64,000 nucleotides of DNA from Rhodococcus koreensis (lineage in GTDB: Bacteria > Actinomycetota > Actinomycetes > Mycobacteriales > Mycobacteriaceae). Positions within the stretch are counted from its first letter, which is position 1, and the number at the start of each line of letters is the position of its first letter. Below, piece by piece: positions 1-9,296 of the stretch. Both the position numbers and the translations under genes were made by a program. Under the pieces are notes generated by a model that worked only from the letters and a program-made list of their open reading frames with translations, did not search any database and had not been told where the DNA came from. Location of the stretch: assembly GCF_900105905.1 (NCBI RefSeq), contig NZ_FNSV01000005.1, positions 8,025,501 to 8,089,500 of the forward strand. The letters run 5' to 3'.

Positions 1-1
1 C

Positions 2-1516
2 GACCGGATCGTCGTCCGCGTCACCGCGGCCCCCGGGCAGTCGTTCGTGGACCGGATGATCGCCCTCGTGGAGGGGGCGGCGCGGCAGAAGACGCCGAAT
101 GAGATCGCGCTGAACATCCTGCTGGCGTCGCTGACGATCGTCTTCCTGCTGACCGTCGTCGCGATCGGCCCGATGGGTCTGTACGCGGGGCAGGAACAGG
201 ACCCGATCAAACTGATCGCGCTGCTGGTGTGTCTGATCCCCACCACGATCGGCGCCCTGCTGTCGGCCATCGGGATCGCCGGGATGGACCGGCTGGTGCA
301 GCGGAACGTCCTGGCGATGTCGGGGCGGGCGGTGGAGGCCGCCGGCGATATCGACACCCTGCTGATGGACAAGACCGGCACCATCACGTTCGGCAACCGG
401 CAGGCCACCGCCCTGCATCCCGCACCGGGAGTGTCCGCGAGCGAGCTGGCAACGGCGGCACGGCTGTCCAGCCTCGCGGACGGCACTCCCGAGGGGCGCA
501 GCATCGTGGACCTGTGCGCCCGGGACTTCGGGTTGGACCCCGCGCCGTCCGAGGCCGAGAGGGCAGCGGAGTTCGTGCCGTTCACCGCGCAGACCCGGAT
601 GAGCGGGCTCGACATCGACGGCACCCGCATCCGCAAGGGCGCCGGCGACGCGGTGCTGAACTGGGTGCATTCGCTCGGCGGACACACCTCGCCCGCGGTC
701 ACCGGCGCGGTGAACGAGATCGCGCAGGCCGGCGGAACACCCCTCGTGGTGGCCTCGATCCACGCGGATGCGCCGACGGTGCTGGGTGTGATCGCGCTGT
801 CGGACGTGGTGAAGCCGGGCATCGCCGAGCGGTTCGCGGAACTGCGGGCGATGGGAATCCGCACGGTGATGATCACCGGCGATAATCCGCTCACCGCCAA
901 GGCCATCGCGGCCGAGGCCGGTGTCGACGACTTCATGGCGGAGGCGACACCCGAGGACAAACTCGCGCTGATCCGCAAGGAACAGGAGGGCGGCCGGCTG
1001 GTCGCGATGACCGGTGACGGCACCAACGACGCCCCGGCCCTGGCCCAGGCGGACGTCGGGGTCGCGATGAACACCGGCACGTCCGCGGCGAAGGAAGCCG
1101 GGAACATGGTGGATCTCGATTCCGATCCCACCAAGCTCATCGAGGTGGTGGAGATCGGCAAGCAGCTGCTCATCACCCGAGGTGCGCTGACCACGTTCTC
1201 CCTCGCCAACGACCTGGCCAAGTACTTCGCCATCCTCCCCGCGCTGTTCAGCGTCATCTATCCGCAGCTGGACACGCTGAACATCATGCGTCTGGCCACC
1301 CCGGAATCGGCCATCCTCTCGGCGGTGATCTTCAACGCCGTCGTGATCGTGGCGCTGATCCCGTTGTCGCTGAAAGGTGTTCGCTATCGGCCGTCGTCGG
1401 CGTCGAAACTGCTGGGCCGCAACCTGCTGATCTACGGCCTCGGCGGCGTGATCACACCGTTCGCCGGTATCTGGCTCATCGACCTCGTCGTCCGTCTCAT
1501 TCCCGGAATTGGGTGA
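2..1516 (+). CDS. kdpB: Potassium-transporting P-type ATPase subunit KdpB (5' truncated by window edge)
   Basis: This is the catalytic subunit of the high-affinity KdpFABC potassium uptake complex in the cytoplasmic membrane; it hydrolyses ATP to drive K+ import through KdpA. The frame is open from base 2 with no credible start, and the 504 codons present compare with about 680-700 in the family, so roughly the first quarter lies outside the window. The phosphorylation motif DKTGTIT is visible, with the aspartate codon at 368-370. The hinge motif GDGTNDAP follows around 1015-1035, and hydrophobic membrane segments lie at the C-terminus. kdpC starts 6 bp after the stop. The gene belongs to a kdp operon whose kdpA and kdpF should lie just upstream. 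Identity is certain from motifs and context. Confidence 0.97.
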   Translation, partial: DRIVVRVTAAPGQSFVDRMIALVEGAARQKTPNEIALNILLASLTIVFLLTVVAIGPMGLYAGQEQDPIKLIALLVCLIPTTIGALLSAIGIAGMDRLVQRNVLAMSGRAVEAAGDIDTLLMDKTGTITFGNRQATALHPAPGVSASELATAARLSSLADGTPEGRSIVDLCARDFGLDPAPSEAERAAEFVPFTAQTRMSGLDIDGTRIRKGAGDAVLNWVHSLGGHTSPAVTGAVNEIAQAGGTPLVVASIHADAPTVLGVIALSDVVKPGIAERFAELRAMGIRTVMITGDNPLTAKAIAAEAGVDDFMAEATPEDKLALIRKEQEGGRLVAMTGDGTNDAPALAQADVGVAMNTGTSAAKEAGNMVDLDSDPTKLIEVVEIGKQLLITRGALTTFSLANDLAKYFAILPALFSVIYPQLDTLNIMRLATPESAILSAVIFNAVVIVALIPLSLKGVRYRPSSASKLLGRNLLIYGLGGVITPFAGIWLIDLVVRLIPGIG

Positions 1517-1522
1517 CTTCGC

Positions 1523-2173
1523 ATGCGTTTTCTCATCGGACTGCTCCGGCAGACCTGGGCCGGACTCCTCGTCCTGCTCGCACTCACCGCCGTTCTCGGC
1601 GTGCTCTACCCCGCCGCGGTGTGGGGGGTGAGCCGGATCGGCGCCGGCGCGGCGGAGGGTTCGCCGGTCCGCGACACCACCGGGTGCGTCGTCGGGAGCC
1701 GGTGGGTCGGTGTCGACCCGCAGGTGCCGGCAGGGGACCCGGACCCGTTCTTCCACAACCGGGTCACCGGGTCGGTCGCCGCACAGGATCCGTTCGCACC
1801 GGGCGACCCCGCCACCGCCTTGCCCACCAACCAGGGACCGAGCAGCGAGATCCTGGCGGCGTTCGTCACCCAGCGCCGGAACGCGATCGCCGCCCGCGAG
1901 GGGGTGCAACCCGAGTCCGTGCCGGCGGACGCGGTCACCGGATCGGGTTCCGGCATCGATCCGCACATCAGCCCCGCGTACGCCGCGTTGCAGGTGCCGA
2001 GGGTCGCACACGTGAACGGCCTGAGCGAGAGCCGCGTCCGGCAGCTGGTCGACGAGAACACCGAGGGACGGCAACTCGGGTTCCTCGGGGAGCAGCGGGT
2101 GAACGTCCTCGAACTGAATCTCGCCCTCGGCCTGACCGTTCCTCGGTGCACCGCCCCGACAGCTGGTGGATGA
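1523..2173 (+). CDS. kdpC: Potassium-transporting ATPase subunit KdpC
   Basis: KdpC is the small single-span subunit that stabilises the KdpA-KdpB complex and helps ATP binding. The 216-residue product has one N-terminal membrane helix (about residues 8-32), then a periplasm-facing domain with the family features PxxFHNR around residue 72 and the ISPAYAALQVPRVA stretch near residue 150, typical of KdpC. The length is within the usual 190-220 range. The start ATG is 6 bp after the kdpB stop. Its last 8 bases overlap the GTG of kdpD, so structural and sensor genes are probably translated together. Confidence 0.97.
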   Translation: MRFLIGLLRQTWAGLLVLLALTAVLGVLYPAAVWGVSRIGAGAAEGSPVRDTTGCVVGSRWVGVDPQVPAGDPDPFFHNRVTGSVAAQDPFAPGDPATALPTNQGPSSEILAAFVTQRRNAIAAREGVQPESVPADAVTGSGSGIDPHISPAYAALQVPRVAHVNGLSESRVRQLVDENTEGRQLGFLGEQRVNVLELNLALGLTVPRCTAPTAGG

Positions 2174-4703
2174 TGGCGAGGTGAGTGGTACCGGACCCGT
2201 AGGCGAACGCCGGCGCGGCGAACTGCGCATCTATCTCGGCGCCGCACCGGGTGTCGGCAAGACGTTCGCGATGCTCGGCGAGGCGCACCGCCGCCGCGAA
2301 CGGGGGTGCGACGTCGTCGCGGCCGTGGTGGAAACCCACGGCCGCGACCGCACGGCGGCGCAACTCGGTGACCTCGAACTGATTCCGCCGAAGGTCATCG
2401 CCTACCGCGGCACGCTCGGCCGCGAGCTGGACGTCGAGGCGGTGCTGGCCCGCAGGCCGGCGTTGGTGCTCGTGGACGAACTCGCGCACACGAACACGCC
2501 GGGCAGTGTCCACGAGAAACGCTGGCAGGACGTGGAGATTCTGCTCGGCGCGGGCATCGACGTCCTCTCGACGCTCAACGTCCAGCATCTCGAAAGCCTC
2601 AACGACGTGGTCCAGCGGATCACCGGGGTGGTGCAGCAGGAGACGGTCCCCGACGAGGTGGTGCGCGCCGCCACCCAGGTGGAGCTGGTGGACATCACCC
2701 CGGAAGCGCTGCGCCGCAGGCTGTCCCACGGCAACATCTACGCCGCAGAGAAGGTCGACGCCGCACTGAGCAACTACTTCCGGAAAGGAAACCTCACCGC
2801 GCTGCGCGAACTGGCCTTGCTGTGGGTCGCCGATCAGGTCGACGCCGCACTCGCGAAATATCGTGCGGAGAACAAGATCACCGACACGTGGGAGGCCCGG
2901 GAACGGGTGGTGGTCGCGGTGACGGGCGGACCGGAATCGGAGACACTCGTCCGGCGGGCAGGGCGGATCGCGTCGAGGTCCAGCGCCGAGCTGATCGTCG
3001 TGCACGTGGTGCGCGGCGACGGCCTCGCCGGCGTGTCGGCCCCGGAGATGGGCAAGGTGCGGACGCTCGCCGCGAGTATCGGGGCGAGCCTGCACAGCGT
3101 CGTCGGCGACGACGTCCCGACCACACTCCTCGACTTCGCCCGGACCGCGAACGCCACCCAGCTGGTGCTGGGCACGTCGAGACGCTCACGGTGGGCGCGG
3201 ATCTTCGACGAGGGAATCGGTGCGAGCGTGCTGCACCAGTCGGGGTCGATCGACGTGCACATGGTCACCCACGGCGAATCCCACCGGCTGAGGCGGTTGT
3301 CGCCGGTGGGATCGCGGTCCCGCACGATGATCGCCTGGATCGCCGCGGTCCTCGTGCCGTCGGTGGCGACCGTGGTGATGAGCGCCGTCGACCGCTGGCT
3401 CGGGCTGGTCGGCGAGGGCGCCCTGTTCTTCATCGTGGTGCTGCTCGTCTCGCTGCTCGGCGGTGTCGCCCCCGCAGCGTTCTCCGCGCTGATCTCGGGT
3501 CTGTTCCTCAACTACTTCTTCACGCCGCCGGTGCGGAGCTTCACCATCGCCGAGCCGGACAACTTCATCACCACGGTCGTGCTGCTCGTGGTCGCCGTCG
3601 CCGTCGCGGTCCTGGTCGACGCGGCCGCCAAGCGTTCACGGGAGGCCAGGCGGGCGTCGCAGGAGGCCGAGTTGCTGGCGCTGTTCGCCGGATCGGTGCT
3701 GCGGGGGGCCGATCTCGGCACGCTGCTCGAGAAGGTGCGCGAGACGTACGGTCAGGAGTCCGTGAGCGTCCTGCACCGGGACCGCGGTCTCGTCGGGTCG
3801 GTCGGGCCGCATCCACCGGCGAGCGTCGACGACGCCGACACGGTCTGCGAGGTGGGGGAAGGGGAGTACGCGCTCGCCCTCCGCGGCAGCGAACTGCACG
3901 CCCGGGACCGCCGCGTGCTGCTCGCCGTCGCGAATCAGGCCGTGGGCATGATCCGCCAGACGGAACTCGCGCAGGAGGCGGGGCAGGCGCAGGCGCTGGC
4001 CGAGGCCGACCGGCTGCGGCGGTCGCTGCTGTCCGCCGTCAGCCACGATCTCCGGACGCCGCTCGCCGCGGTCAAGGCCGCTGCGTCCAGCCTGCGCAGC
4101 GACGACGTCGACTTCTCCCCGGAGGACACCGCCGAACTGCTGGCGACCATCGAGGAATCGGCTGACGTCCTGACCTCTCTCGTCGGCAACCTGCTCGACT
4201 CGTCCCGGCTCGCGGCGGGAGTGGTGACCCCGACGCTGCGGCCCGTGTACCTCGACGAGGTGGTGCACCGGGCGCTGGTGGGGCTGGGAATCGGCGGCCG
4301 GACCGGGACACGGGCCCGCGAACGGGTCGAGGTCGACGTCGGAACGGTCGCGGCGATGGCGGATTCGGGCCTGCTCGAGCGGGTGCTCGCGAATCTGATC
4401 GACAACGCGCTCCGCTACGGTGAGGACTCCGTGATCAGGGTCGGTGCCGCGGCGGTGGGAGACCGTGCCGTCGTCACCGTCGCCGACACGGGCCCGGGAA
4501 TTCCGCGGGGCCGGGCGGAGGAGATGTTCGCCCCGTTCCAGCGGCTGGGGGACCGCGACACGACCACGGGAGTCGGGCTCGGGCTCTCCGTCGTCCGCGG
4601 ATTCGTCGACGCGATGGGCGGCACCATCAGCGCCACCGACACCCCCGGTGGTGGTCTGACGATGGTGGTGGAACTGGCCGGGGCGGGAGGGGAGCACCCA
4701 TGA
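2166..4703 (+). CDS. kdpD: Osmosensitive K+ channel histidine kinase KdpD
   Basis: KdpD senses K+ limitation or osmotic stress and phosphorylates KdpE. Domain order in the 845 residues: N-terminal KdpD domain with Walker A GAAPGVGKT (25-33) and DELAHTN (104-110); a universal-stress-protein-like domain (about 245-370); four closely spaced membrane helices (about 387-485, DUF4118); a GAF-like linker; HisKA with the phospho-acceptor His627 in AVSHDLRTPL; and a C-terminal ATPase with NLIDNALRYG, GPGIP and GVGLGLS boxes. The GTG start at 2166 overlaps kdpC by 8 bp; a second GTG at 2181 is a possible alternative. The stop overlaps kdpE by 4 bp. The length is slightly below the E. coli protein (894 residues), which is normal for actinobacteria. 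Confidence 0.96.
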   Translation: MDDGEVSGTGPVGERRRGELRIYLGAAPGVGKTFAMLGEAHRRRERGCDVVAAVVETHGRDRTAAQLGDLELIPPKVIAYRGTLGRELDVEAVLARRPALVLVDELAHTNTPGSVHEKRWQDVEILLGAGIDVLSTLNVQHLESLNDVVQRITGVVQQETVPDEVVRAATQVELVDITPEALRRRLSHGNIYAAEKVDAALSNYFRKGNLTALRELALLWVADQVDAALAKYRAENKITDTWEARERVVVAVTGGPESETLVRRAGRIASRSSAELIVVHVVRGDGLAGVSAPEMGKVRTLAASIGASLHSVVGDDVPTTLLDFARTANATQLVLGTSRRSRWARIFDEGIGASVLHQSGSIDVHMVTHGESHRLRRLSPVGSRSRTMIAWIAAVLVPSVATVVMSAVDRWLGLVGEGALFFIVVLLVSLLGGVAPAAFSALISGLFLNYFFTPPVRSFTIAEPDNFITTVVLLVVAVAVAVLVDAAAKRSREARRASQEAELLALFAGSVLRGADLGTLLEKVRETYGQESVSVLHRDRGLVGSVGPHPPASVDDADTVCEVGEGEYALALRGSELHARDRRVLLAVANQAVGMIRQTELAQEAGQAQALAEADRLRRSLLSAVSHDLRTPLAAVKAAASSLRSDDVDFSPEDTAELLATIEESADVLTSLVGNLLDSSRLAAGVVTPTLRPVYLDEVVHRALVGLGIGGRTGTRARERVEVDVGTVAAMADSGLLERVLANLIDNALRYGEDSVIRVGAAAVGDRAVVTVADTGPGIPRGRAEEMFAPFQRLGDRDTTTGVGLGLSVVRGFVDAMGGTISATDTPGGGLTMVVELAGAGGEHP

Positions 4704-5380
4704 CGAGAATCCTCGTCGTCGACGACGAACCGCAGATTCTCCGCGCCCTGCGAATCAATCTCAGTGTGCGCGGATACGACGTGGTGACCGCCGCATCCGG
4801 GGCTGCAGCACTGCGCGCCGCGGCCGAGCGACCGCCCGACGTGATCGTGCTCGACCTCGGGTTGCCCGACATGGACGGCACGGAGGTGCTCGCGGGCCTG
4901 CGCGGGTGGTGCCCGGCGCCGGTGATCGTGCTGTCGGCGCGCACCGATTCCGCGGACAAGGTGGAAGCCCTCGACGCGGGCGCCGACGACTACGTCACCA
5001 AGCCGTTCGGGATGGACGAGTTCCTGGCCCGGGTGCGGGCCGCGGCCCGCCGGGCGACGACGGCCGTCGACACGAGCGAGCCTGTGGTGGAGACGGATTC
5101 GTTCACGGTCGACCTGGCTGCGAAGACGGTGCGGCGGGCGGGCGCCGAGGTGCACCTGACGCCGACGGAGTGGGGGATGCTCGAGATGCTCGTGCGCAAC
5201 AAGGGCAAGCTGGTGGGCCAGAAGGAACTGCTGCGGGAGGTGTGGGGTCCGGCGTACGCCACCGAGACCCATTACCTGCGGGTGTATCTGGCGCAGTTGC
5301 GGCGCAAACTCGAGGACGACCCGTCGCACCCGCGTCACCTCATCACCGAGGCCGGAATGGGGTACCGGTTCCAGGTGTGA
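4700..5380 (+). CDS. kdpE: KDP operon response regulator KdpE
   Basis: This OmpR/PhoB-type transcription factor activates the kdp operon when phosphorylated by KdpD. The 226-residue protein has a receiver domain with the acidic pair DDE (8-10), phospho-acceptor Asp52 (VLDLGLPDMDG) and conserved Lys101 (DYVTKPFG), then a winged-helix DNA-binding domain (about 130-224) with LTPTEWGMLEMLV and the tail GYRF. It starts with ATG in an ATGA overlap with kdpD. It ends the kdp transcription unit; the next gene begins 90 bp later with its own ribosome binding site. Confidence 0.96.
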   Translation: MTRILVVDDEPQILRALRINLSVRGYDVVTAASGAAALRAAAERPPDVIVLDLGLPDMDGTEVLAGLRGWCPAPVIVLSARTDSADKVEALDAGADDYVTKPFGMDEFLARVRAAARRATTAVDTSEPVVETDSFTVDLAAKTVRRAGAEVHLTPTEWGMLEMLVRNKGKLVGQKELLREVWGPAYATETHYLRVYLAQLRRKLEDDPSHPRHLITEAGMGYRFQV

Positions 5381-5469
5381 CCGTGATCCCGCTCACGACC
5401 GATGATTCGGGCCCGGTCCGGGAGTCTTACCTTCGACCGCAGCATCACACTCGACCGGAGGAGCCACGA

Positions 5470-5760
5470 ATGCCCGCACCGAAGACCCCGCAACCGCTCG
5501 CGCACACCTTTACGGCGCCGATCCAGAAGGACGGGGCATTCGCGACGTACGTGACCGTGCCGGACTCCGCCGAACTCCTCGGAACGAGGCGGCCGGTGAA
5601 GGTCGGCGGGACGATCGACGGCCACCCGTTCAATGCCACCCTGATGCCCTCGGGCGAGGGTCCGCACTGGCTTCCCCTGAAGATCGCACTGTGCAAGCTC
5701 ATCGGCAAGGACGCGGCCGGCGTCGAGGTGACGGTGCACCTCGAGCAGCGTTTCAGCTGA
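5470..5760 (+). CDS. DUF1905-family small protein
   Basis: A 96-residue soluble protein of the DUF1905 family, a small beta-rich domain of unknown function often found alone or fused to YdeI/OmpD-like domains. Visible family features are the opening HTFTAPI, the VGGTIDGHPF core and a C-terminal VEVTVHLEQRF strand. The ATG at 5470 is preceded by a good GGAGG at 5458-5462. There is no signal peptide or membrane segment. It stands alone between kdpE and a lipoprotein gene read in the same direction. No biochemical role can be assigned from sequence. Confidence 0.8.
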   Translation: MPAPKTPQPLAHTFTAPIQKDGAFATYVTVPDSAELLGTRRPVKVGGTIDGHPFNATLMPSGEGPHWLPLKIALCKLIGKDAAGVEVTVHLEQRFS

Positions 5761-5848
5761 TGTGGGCTGCCCGGGTTTGATCCGGGGAGCACGGGGTACG
5801 GATCATCCGGAAGCGGTCCGCGTTTCCGGACGGGTTTCGAGGTGTTTC

Positions 5849-6811
5849 GTGCCGAGGTGGCCGCGGTTGTCGGGATGGCTCCCCACGCTGGGGGTCGTGG
5901 TGCTCGTCGCCGCGTGCGGAACGGGCGACGACGGCAACACGAGCGAGGAATTCGCCGGCACCGTCGACATCGGCGGGGGCCGGAACATCTATCTCGAGTG
6001 TGCGGGCACGGGCACGCCGACCGTCGTGTTCGTGTCCGGTCTCCGGTTCGGTGCCGATCAGTGGACGATGACGGCTGATCCGGCGAGCACCTCGGCCTTC
6101 GACGGAGTCGCCGAGTTCACGCGAGTCTGCTCGTACGATCGGCCGGGAGTCGTGCTGGGCGGGGATGCAGTGAGCCGCAGCGACCCGGTCCGGCAGCCGA
6201 TCACCACCAGCGACGCGGTCGCCGACCTCCAGTCGCTGCTGGGCGCCACGGATGCAGCCGGGCCCGGTCCCTATGTTCTGGCCGCCCACTCCTACGGCGG
6301 TCAGATCGCGAGACTCTTCGCCGGTACCCATCCCGACGAGGTGGCGGGCCTGGTGCTGATCGACGCGCAGTCGGAGGAGTTGCAGACACTCCTGCCCCCG
6401 GAGCAGTTCCAGGAGTTCCTGCGCCTCAACGAACCGCCGCAGGACAGTCTCGACGAGTACCCGGATCTCGAGCGCGTCGACTTCGTCCGCAGCTTCGACG
6501 AGATCCGCGCCGCCGAACCGATCCGGCCCCAGCCGCTCGTCGTACTCTCCGCCGACCGCTCGGTGGCGCCGCAGATCGCGGAGGGCGTCGCGAACGGAAG
6601 CCTCCCCGCCGACATCGATCCCGGCTACGGCCCGGCCCTCGACGCCGTGCAGCCGAAGGCGCAGGAGGATCTGGCCCAGCTCGTACCGGGTGCCGAACAT
6701 GTCACGAACACGAACAGCGGCCACAACATCAACATCGAGCAGCCGCAACTCGTCGTCGACGGGGTCCGCGACGTCGTCGACGCCGTGCGCGACGGGCGCA
6801 GCGAGCCCTGA
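5849..6811 (+). CDS. Lipoprotein alpha/beta hydrolase
   Basis: A predicted secreted, lipid-anchored alpha/beta hydrolase of about 320 residues. I start it at GTG 5849, because this gives a short basic N-terminus, a hydrophobic stretch and a lipobox VAAC near residue 24; the open frame extends upstream to 5762 but the extra residues would bury the signal. GAGG lies about 7 bases upstream of the GTG. The nucleophile elbow is AAHSYGGQ, with the serine codon at about 6291, and the catalytic His lies in NSGHNINIEQP near the C-terminus. The substrate is unknown. It is followed 58 bp later by recO. Confidence 0.82.
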   Translation: MPRWPRLSGWLPTLGVVVLVAACGTGDDGNTSEEFAGTVDIGGGRNIYLECAGTGTPTVVFVSGLRFGADQWTMTADPASTSAFDGVAEFTRVCSYDRPGVVLGGDAVSRSDPVRQPITTSDAVADLQSLLGATDAAGPGPYVLAAHSYGGQIARLFAGTHPDEVAGLVLIDAQSEELQTLLPPEQFQEFLRLNEPPQDSLDEYPDLERVDFVRSFDEIRAAEPIRPQPLVVLSADRSVAPQIAEGVANGSLPADIDPGYGPALDAVQPKAQEDLAQLVPGAEHVTNTNSGHNINIEQPQLVVDGVRDVVDAVRDGRSEP

Positions 6812-6869
6812 CCGTCGCATGCGGCTCGGCCTGCGGAATGTGGCCGCCCGGGCGTGGGAGACTGGACCG

Positions 6870-7685
6870 GTGAGGTTGTATCGAGACAATGCGGTGGTCC
6901 TGCGCCAGCACAAGCTGGGCGAGGCCGACCGTATCGTTACACTCCTCACCCGGCAGCACGGTCTGGTGCGCGCGGTCGCCAAGGGGGTGCGCCGCACGAA
7001 GTCCAAGTTCGGCGCCCGCCTCGAGCCGTTCGCGCACATCGACGTGCAGCTCTACCCGGGCCGCAACCTCGACATCGTCACCCAGGTCCAGACGGTCGAC
7101 GCGTTCGCGACCGACATCGTCGACGACTACTCCCGGTACACCACGGCGTGCGCGATCCTCGAGACCGCCGAGCGGCTCGCCGGCGAGGAACGGGCCCCGG
7201 CGCTGCAGCTGCACCGCCTGACGGTCGGGGCGCTTCGGGCCGTCGCGGAACACCACCGGCCGTGCGAGCTCATCCTCGACGCCTTCCTGTTGCGGGCCAT
7301 GGGTTTTGCGGGGTGGGCGCCGGCCCTCGACGACTGCGCGCGGTGCAGCGCACCCGGCCCGCACCGGGCATTCCACGTGGCCGCCGGGGGAGCGGTGTGC
7401 GTCCAGTGCCGGCCGCCGGGCGCCGCCACCCCGTCCCCGGGTGTCCTCGACCTGATGGACGCCCTGTTCCGCGGCGACTGGGCGAGCACCGAGCAGGTGC
7501 CCGAGTCGTTGTGGGGGCAGGCCAGCGGTCTGGTCGCGGCGCATCTGCAGTGGCACCTCGAACGGCAACTCCGCACTCTCCCGCTGATCGAACGCGCACG
7601 ACCGCATGCGGCGGTAGGGGCGGAGGATTCGGTCAGGCAGGATGGGGACCGTGATTCGACGACGCGAACCCCGAGCTCCGCATAA
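6870..7685 (+). CDS. recO: DNA repair protein RecO
   Basis: RecO works with RecR to load RecA on SSB-covered single-stranded DNA in the RecF pathway. The 271-residue protein starts at GTG 6870 (MRLYRDNAVVLRQHKLGEAD), the usual RecO N-terminal OB fold, and carries a zinc-type CxxC pair set at Cys156/Cys159 and Cys177/Cys180. The last 44 bases overlap the start of uppS in another frame. The recO-uppS order is the same as in mycobacteria, where both are neighbours of the zur/smtB locus. Confidence 0.95.
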   Translation: MRLYRDNAVVLRQHKLGEADRIVTLLTRQHGLVRAVAKGVRRTKSKFGARLEPFAHIDVQLYPGRNLDIVTQVQTVDAFATDIVDDYSRYTTACAILETAERLAGEERAPALQLHRLTVGALRAVAEHHRPCELILDAFLLRAMGFAGWAPALDDCARCSAPGPHRAFHVAAGGAVCVQCRPPGAATPSPGVLDLMDALFRGDWASTEQVPESLWGQASGLVAAHLQWHLERQLRTLPLIERARPHAAVGAEDSVRQDGDRDSTTRTPSSA

Positions 7686-8460
7686 TTCCGGGGCCGAGCG
7701 CCAGATCCGGCCGCCGGACCCGCATCCCTCGGGCGCCCGCCCGCCGGGCCTGCAACCCGAACTCGTGCCCCGGCACATCGCGCTGGTGATGGACGGCAAC
7801 GGCCGTTGGGCGCAGGAGCGGGGACTGCCTCGGACCGCGGGCCACGAACGCGGCGAGGCCGTGTTGATGGACGCCGTCTGCGGGTGCATCGAGATGGGCG
7901 TCGAGTGGTTGTCGGCGTACGCGTTCTCCACCGAGAACTGGAAACGCAGCCCCGAGGAGGTGCGCTTCCTGATGGGCTTCAACCGCGACGTGATCCGTCG
8001 TCGCCGTGACGAGATGCACGAGATGGGGGTGCGGGTGCGGTGGGCGGGTCGCAGGCCCAAGCTGTGGCGCAGCGTCATCAAGGAACTCGAGATCGCCGAG
8101 GAGTTGACGAAGCACAACACGGTCATGAACCTGACCATGTGCGTCAACTACGGCGGTCGCGCGGAGATCGCCGACGCGGCGAAGGAGATCGGCAGGCGGG
8201 TCGCGGCGGGTCAGCTCGACCCGGAGAAGATCACCGAGGCGACCGTCGCCCGCTATCTCGACGAGCCGGACATGCCGGACGTCGACCTGTTCCTCCGGCC
8301 GTCCGGCGAGCAGCGCACGTCCAACTTCCTGATCTGGCAGTCGGCCTACGCCGAGATGGTGTATCAGGAGAAGCTGTTTCCCGATTTCGACCGCCGCGAC
8401 CTGTGGGCGGCGTGCGTCGAATACGCGTCGCGTGACCGCCGGTTCGGTGGCGTCAAATGA
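7642..8460 (+). CDS. uppS: (2Z,6E)-farnesyl/decaprenyl diphosphate synthase family cis-prenyltransferase (UppS)
   Basis: A cis-prenyltransferase that elongates allylic diphosphates with isopentenyl diphosphate to make the polyprenyl carrier for peptidoglycan and arabinogalactan. The 272-residue protein has the signature MDGNGRWA with catalytic Asp51, the AFSTENWKR segment and the C-terminal RPSGEQRTSNFLIWQ substrate-binding motif. The first 40 residues are proline- and arginine-rich and likely disordered, as in the mycobacterial homologue. The ATG at 7642 is used here; the GTG at 7651 is equally possible. It overlaps recO by 44 bp and the next gene by 4 bp. Confidence 0.95.
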   Translation: MGTVIRRREPRAPHNSGAERQIRPPDPHPSGARPPGLQPELVPRHIALVMDGNGRWAQERGLPRTAGHERGEAVLMDAVCGCIEMGVEWLSAYAFSTENWKRSPEEVRFLMGFNRDVIRRRRDEMHEMGVRVRWAGRRPKLWRSVIKELEIAEELTKHNTVMNLTMCVNYGGRAEIADAAKEIGRRVAAGQLDPEKITEATVARYLDEPDMPDVDLFLRPSGEQRTSNFLIWQSAYAEMVYQEKLFPDFDRRDLWAACVEYASRDRRFGGVK

Positions 8461-8858
8461 CCGTCGACGGGGCGCCCGCACTGCTCGGGCGGGCAGCGGA
8501 CGCACTGGAGCATTTCGCCACCGTCGCCCGGGCCGAGGACGGCTCGCTGAGCTTCGAATACGCCGGGGCGCTGTGCTCGATCAGTGCGATGACTCTCACC
8601 GACGGCCTCGACGTGCTGTCGATGACGTGCGTCCTGGCCTGGGATCGTCCGGTCAGCGCCGCGCTGCACAAGAAGGTCGCGGAGCGCAACGGCGCATTGC
8701 AGTTCGGTTCGATCGCGGTGTTCGGTCACGGCAGGCTCGCGGACGTCATCCTGCGTTACACGTTCCCCGCCGCCGGACTCGTGGACGAGGCGCTGACCAC
8801 GATGCTGCTCCTCGTGCTGAGCGGCGCGGACACCGCCCGGCAGGGGCTGATCCCCTGA
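8457..8858 (+). CDS. Conserved hypothetical protein coupled to uppS
   Basis: A 133-residue acidic soluble protein, start ATG in an ATGA overlap with uppS. It resembles the hypothetical that follows uppS in mycobacteria (Rv2360c position) and has an alternating strand/helix pattern with the hydrophobic segment MTLTDGLDVLSMTCVLAWD near residues 45-63. There are no catalytic motifs, signal peptide or membrane helix. It converges with zur, only 3 bases separating the two stop codons. Function unknown; conserved position suggests a link to uppS expression rather than to zinc. Confidence 0.7.
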   Translation: MTVDGAPALLGRAADALEHFATVARAEDGSLSFEYAGALCSISAMTLTDGLDVLSMTCVLAWDRPVSAALHKKVAERNGALQFGSIAVFGHGRLADVILRYTFPAAGLVDEALTTMLLLVLSGADTARQGLIP

Positions 8859-8861
8859 CGT

Positions 8862-9296
8862 TCACCGCGGCGCGTTGCAGTCCTTGCAGAGACCGAAGAT
8901 CTCGATGGTGTGGCTGACGTCGGAGAAACCGTGGGCGTCGGCGATCGACTGCGACCACTGCTCGACGGTCGGCCCTTCGACCTCGACGGTGTAGCCGCAC
9001 GCGCGGCAGACCAGGTGGTGGTGGTGTCCGGACGAGCAGCGCCGGTACACCGATTCGCCGGTGTCGGTGCGCAGGACGTCGACGGTGCCGGCGTCGGCGA
9101 GCGTCTGCAGGGTGCGGTAGACGGTTGTCAGCCCGATGCCCTCGCCGCGCTTGCGGAGTTCGTCGTGCAGTTCCTGCGCCGACCGGAACTCCTCGATGTC
9201 GTCGAGGAGTGCGGAGATGGCGCTGCGCTGCTTGGTGGCGCGGACTCCCACGACGACGGGCTTGCGCTGGCCGGTGTTCTGGGTCAAGGCGTTCAT
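8862..9296 (-). CDS. zur: Zinc uptake regulator Zur (Fur family, FurB)
   Basis: A Fur-family repressor that binds DNA with zinc and shuts off zinc uptake and zinc-free ribosomal protein genes. The 144-residue protein has an N-terminal winged helix (recognition helix around GLTTVYRTLQTL, 55-66), a His-rich regulatory site (HHHH 91-94) and two structural CxxC pairs, Cys97/Cys100 and Cys137/Cys140, as in the mycobacterial FurB. It is the second gene of a smtB-zur operon, joined by an ATGA overlap. In mycobacteria this operon is induced by zinc through SmtB. Confidence 0.93.
   Translation of the reverse strand: MNALTQNTGQRKPVVVGVRATKQRSAISALLDDIEEFRSAQELHDELRKRGEGIGLTTVYRTLQTLADAGTVDVLRTDTGESVYRRCSSGHHHHLVCRACGYTVEVEGPTVEQWSQSIADAHGFSDVSHTIEIFGLCKDCNAPR

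Noticed and set aside
5762..5848. N-terminal extension of the lipoprotein hydrolase
   Set aside because: It would place about 29 polar, Arg-rich residues before the signal peptide; GTG 5849 with GAGG upstream fits a lipoprotein.
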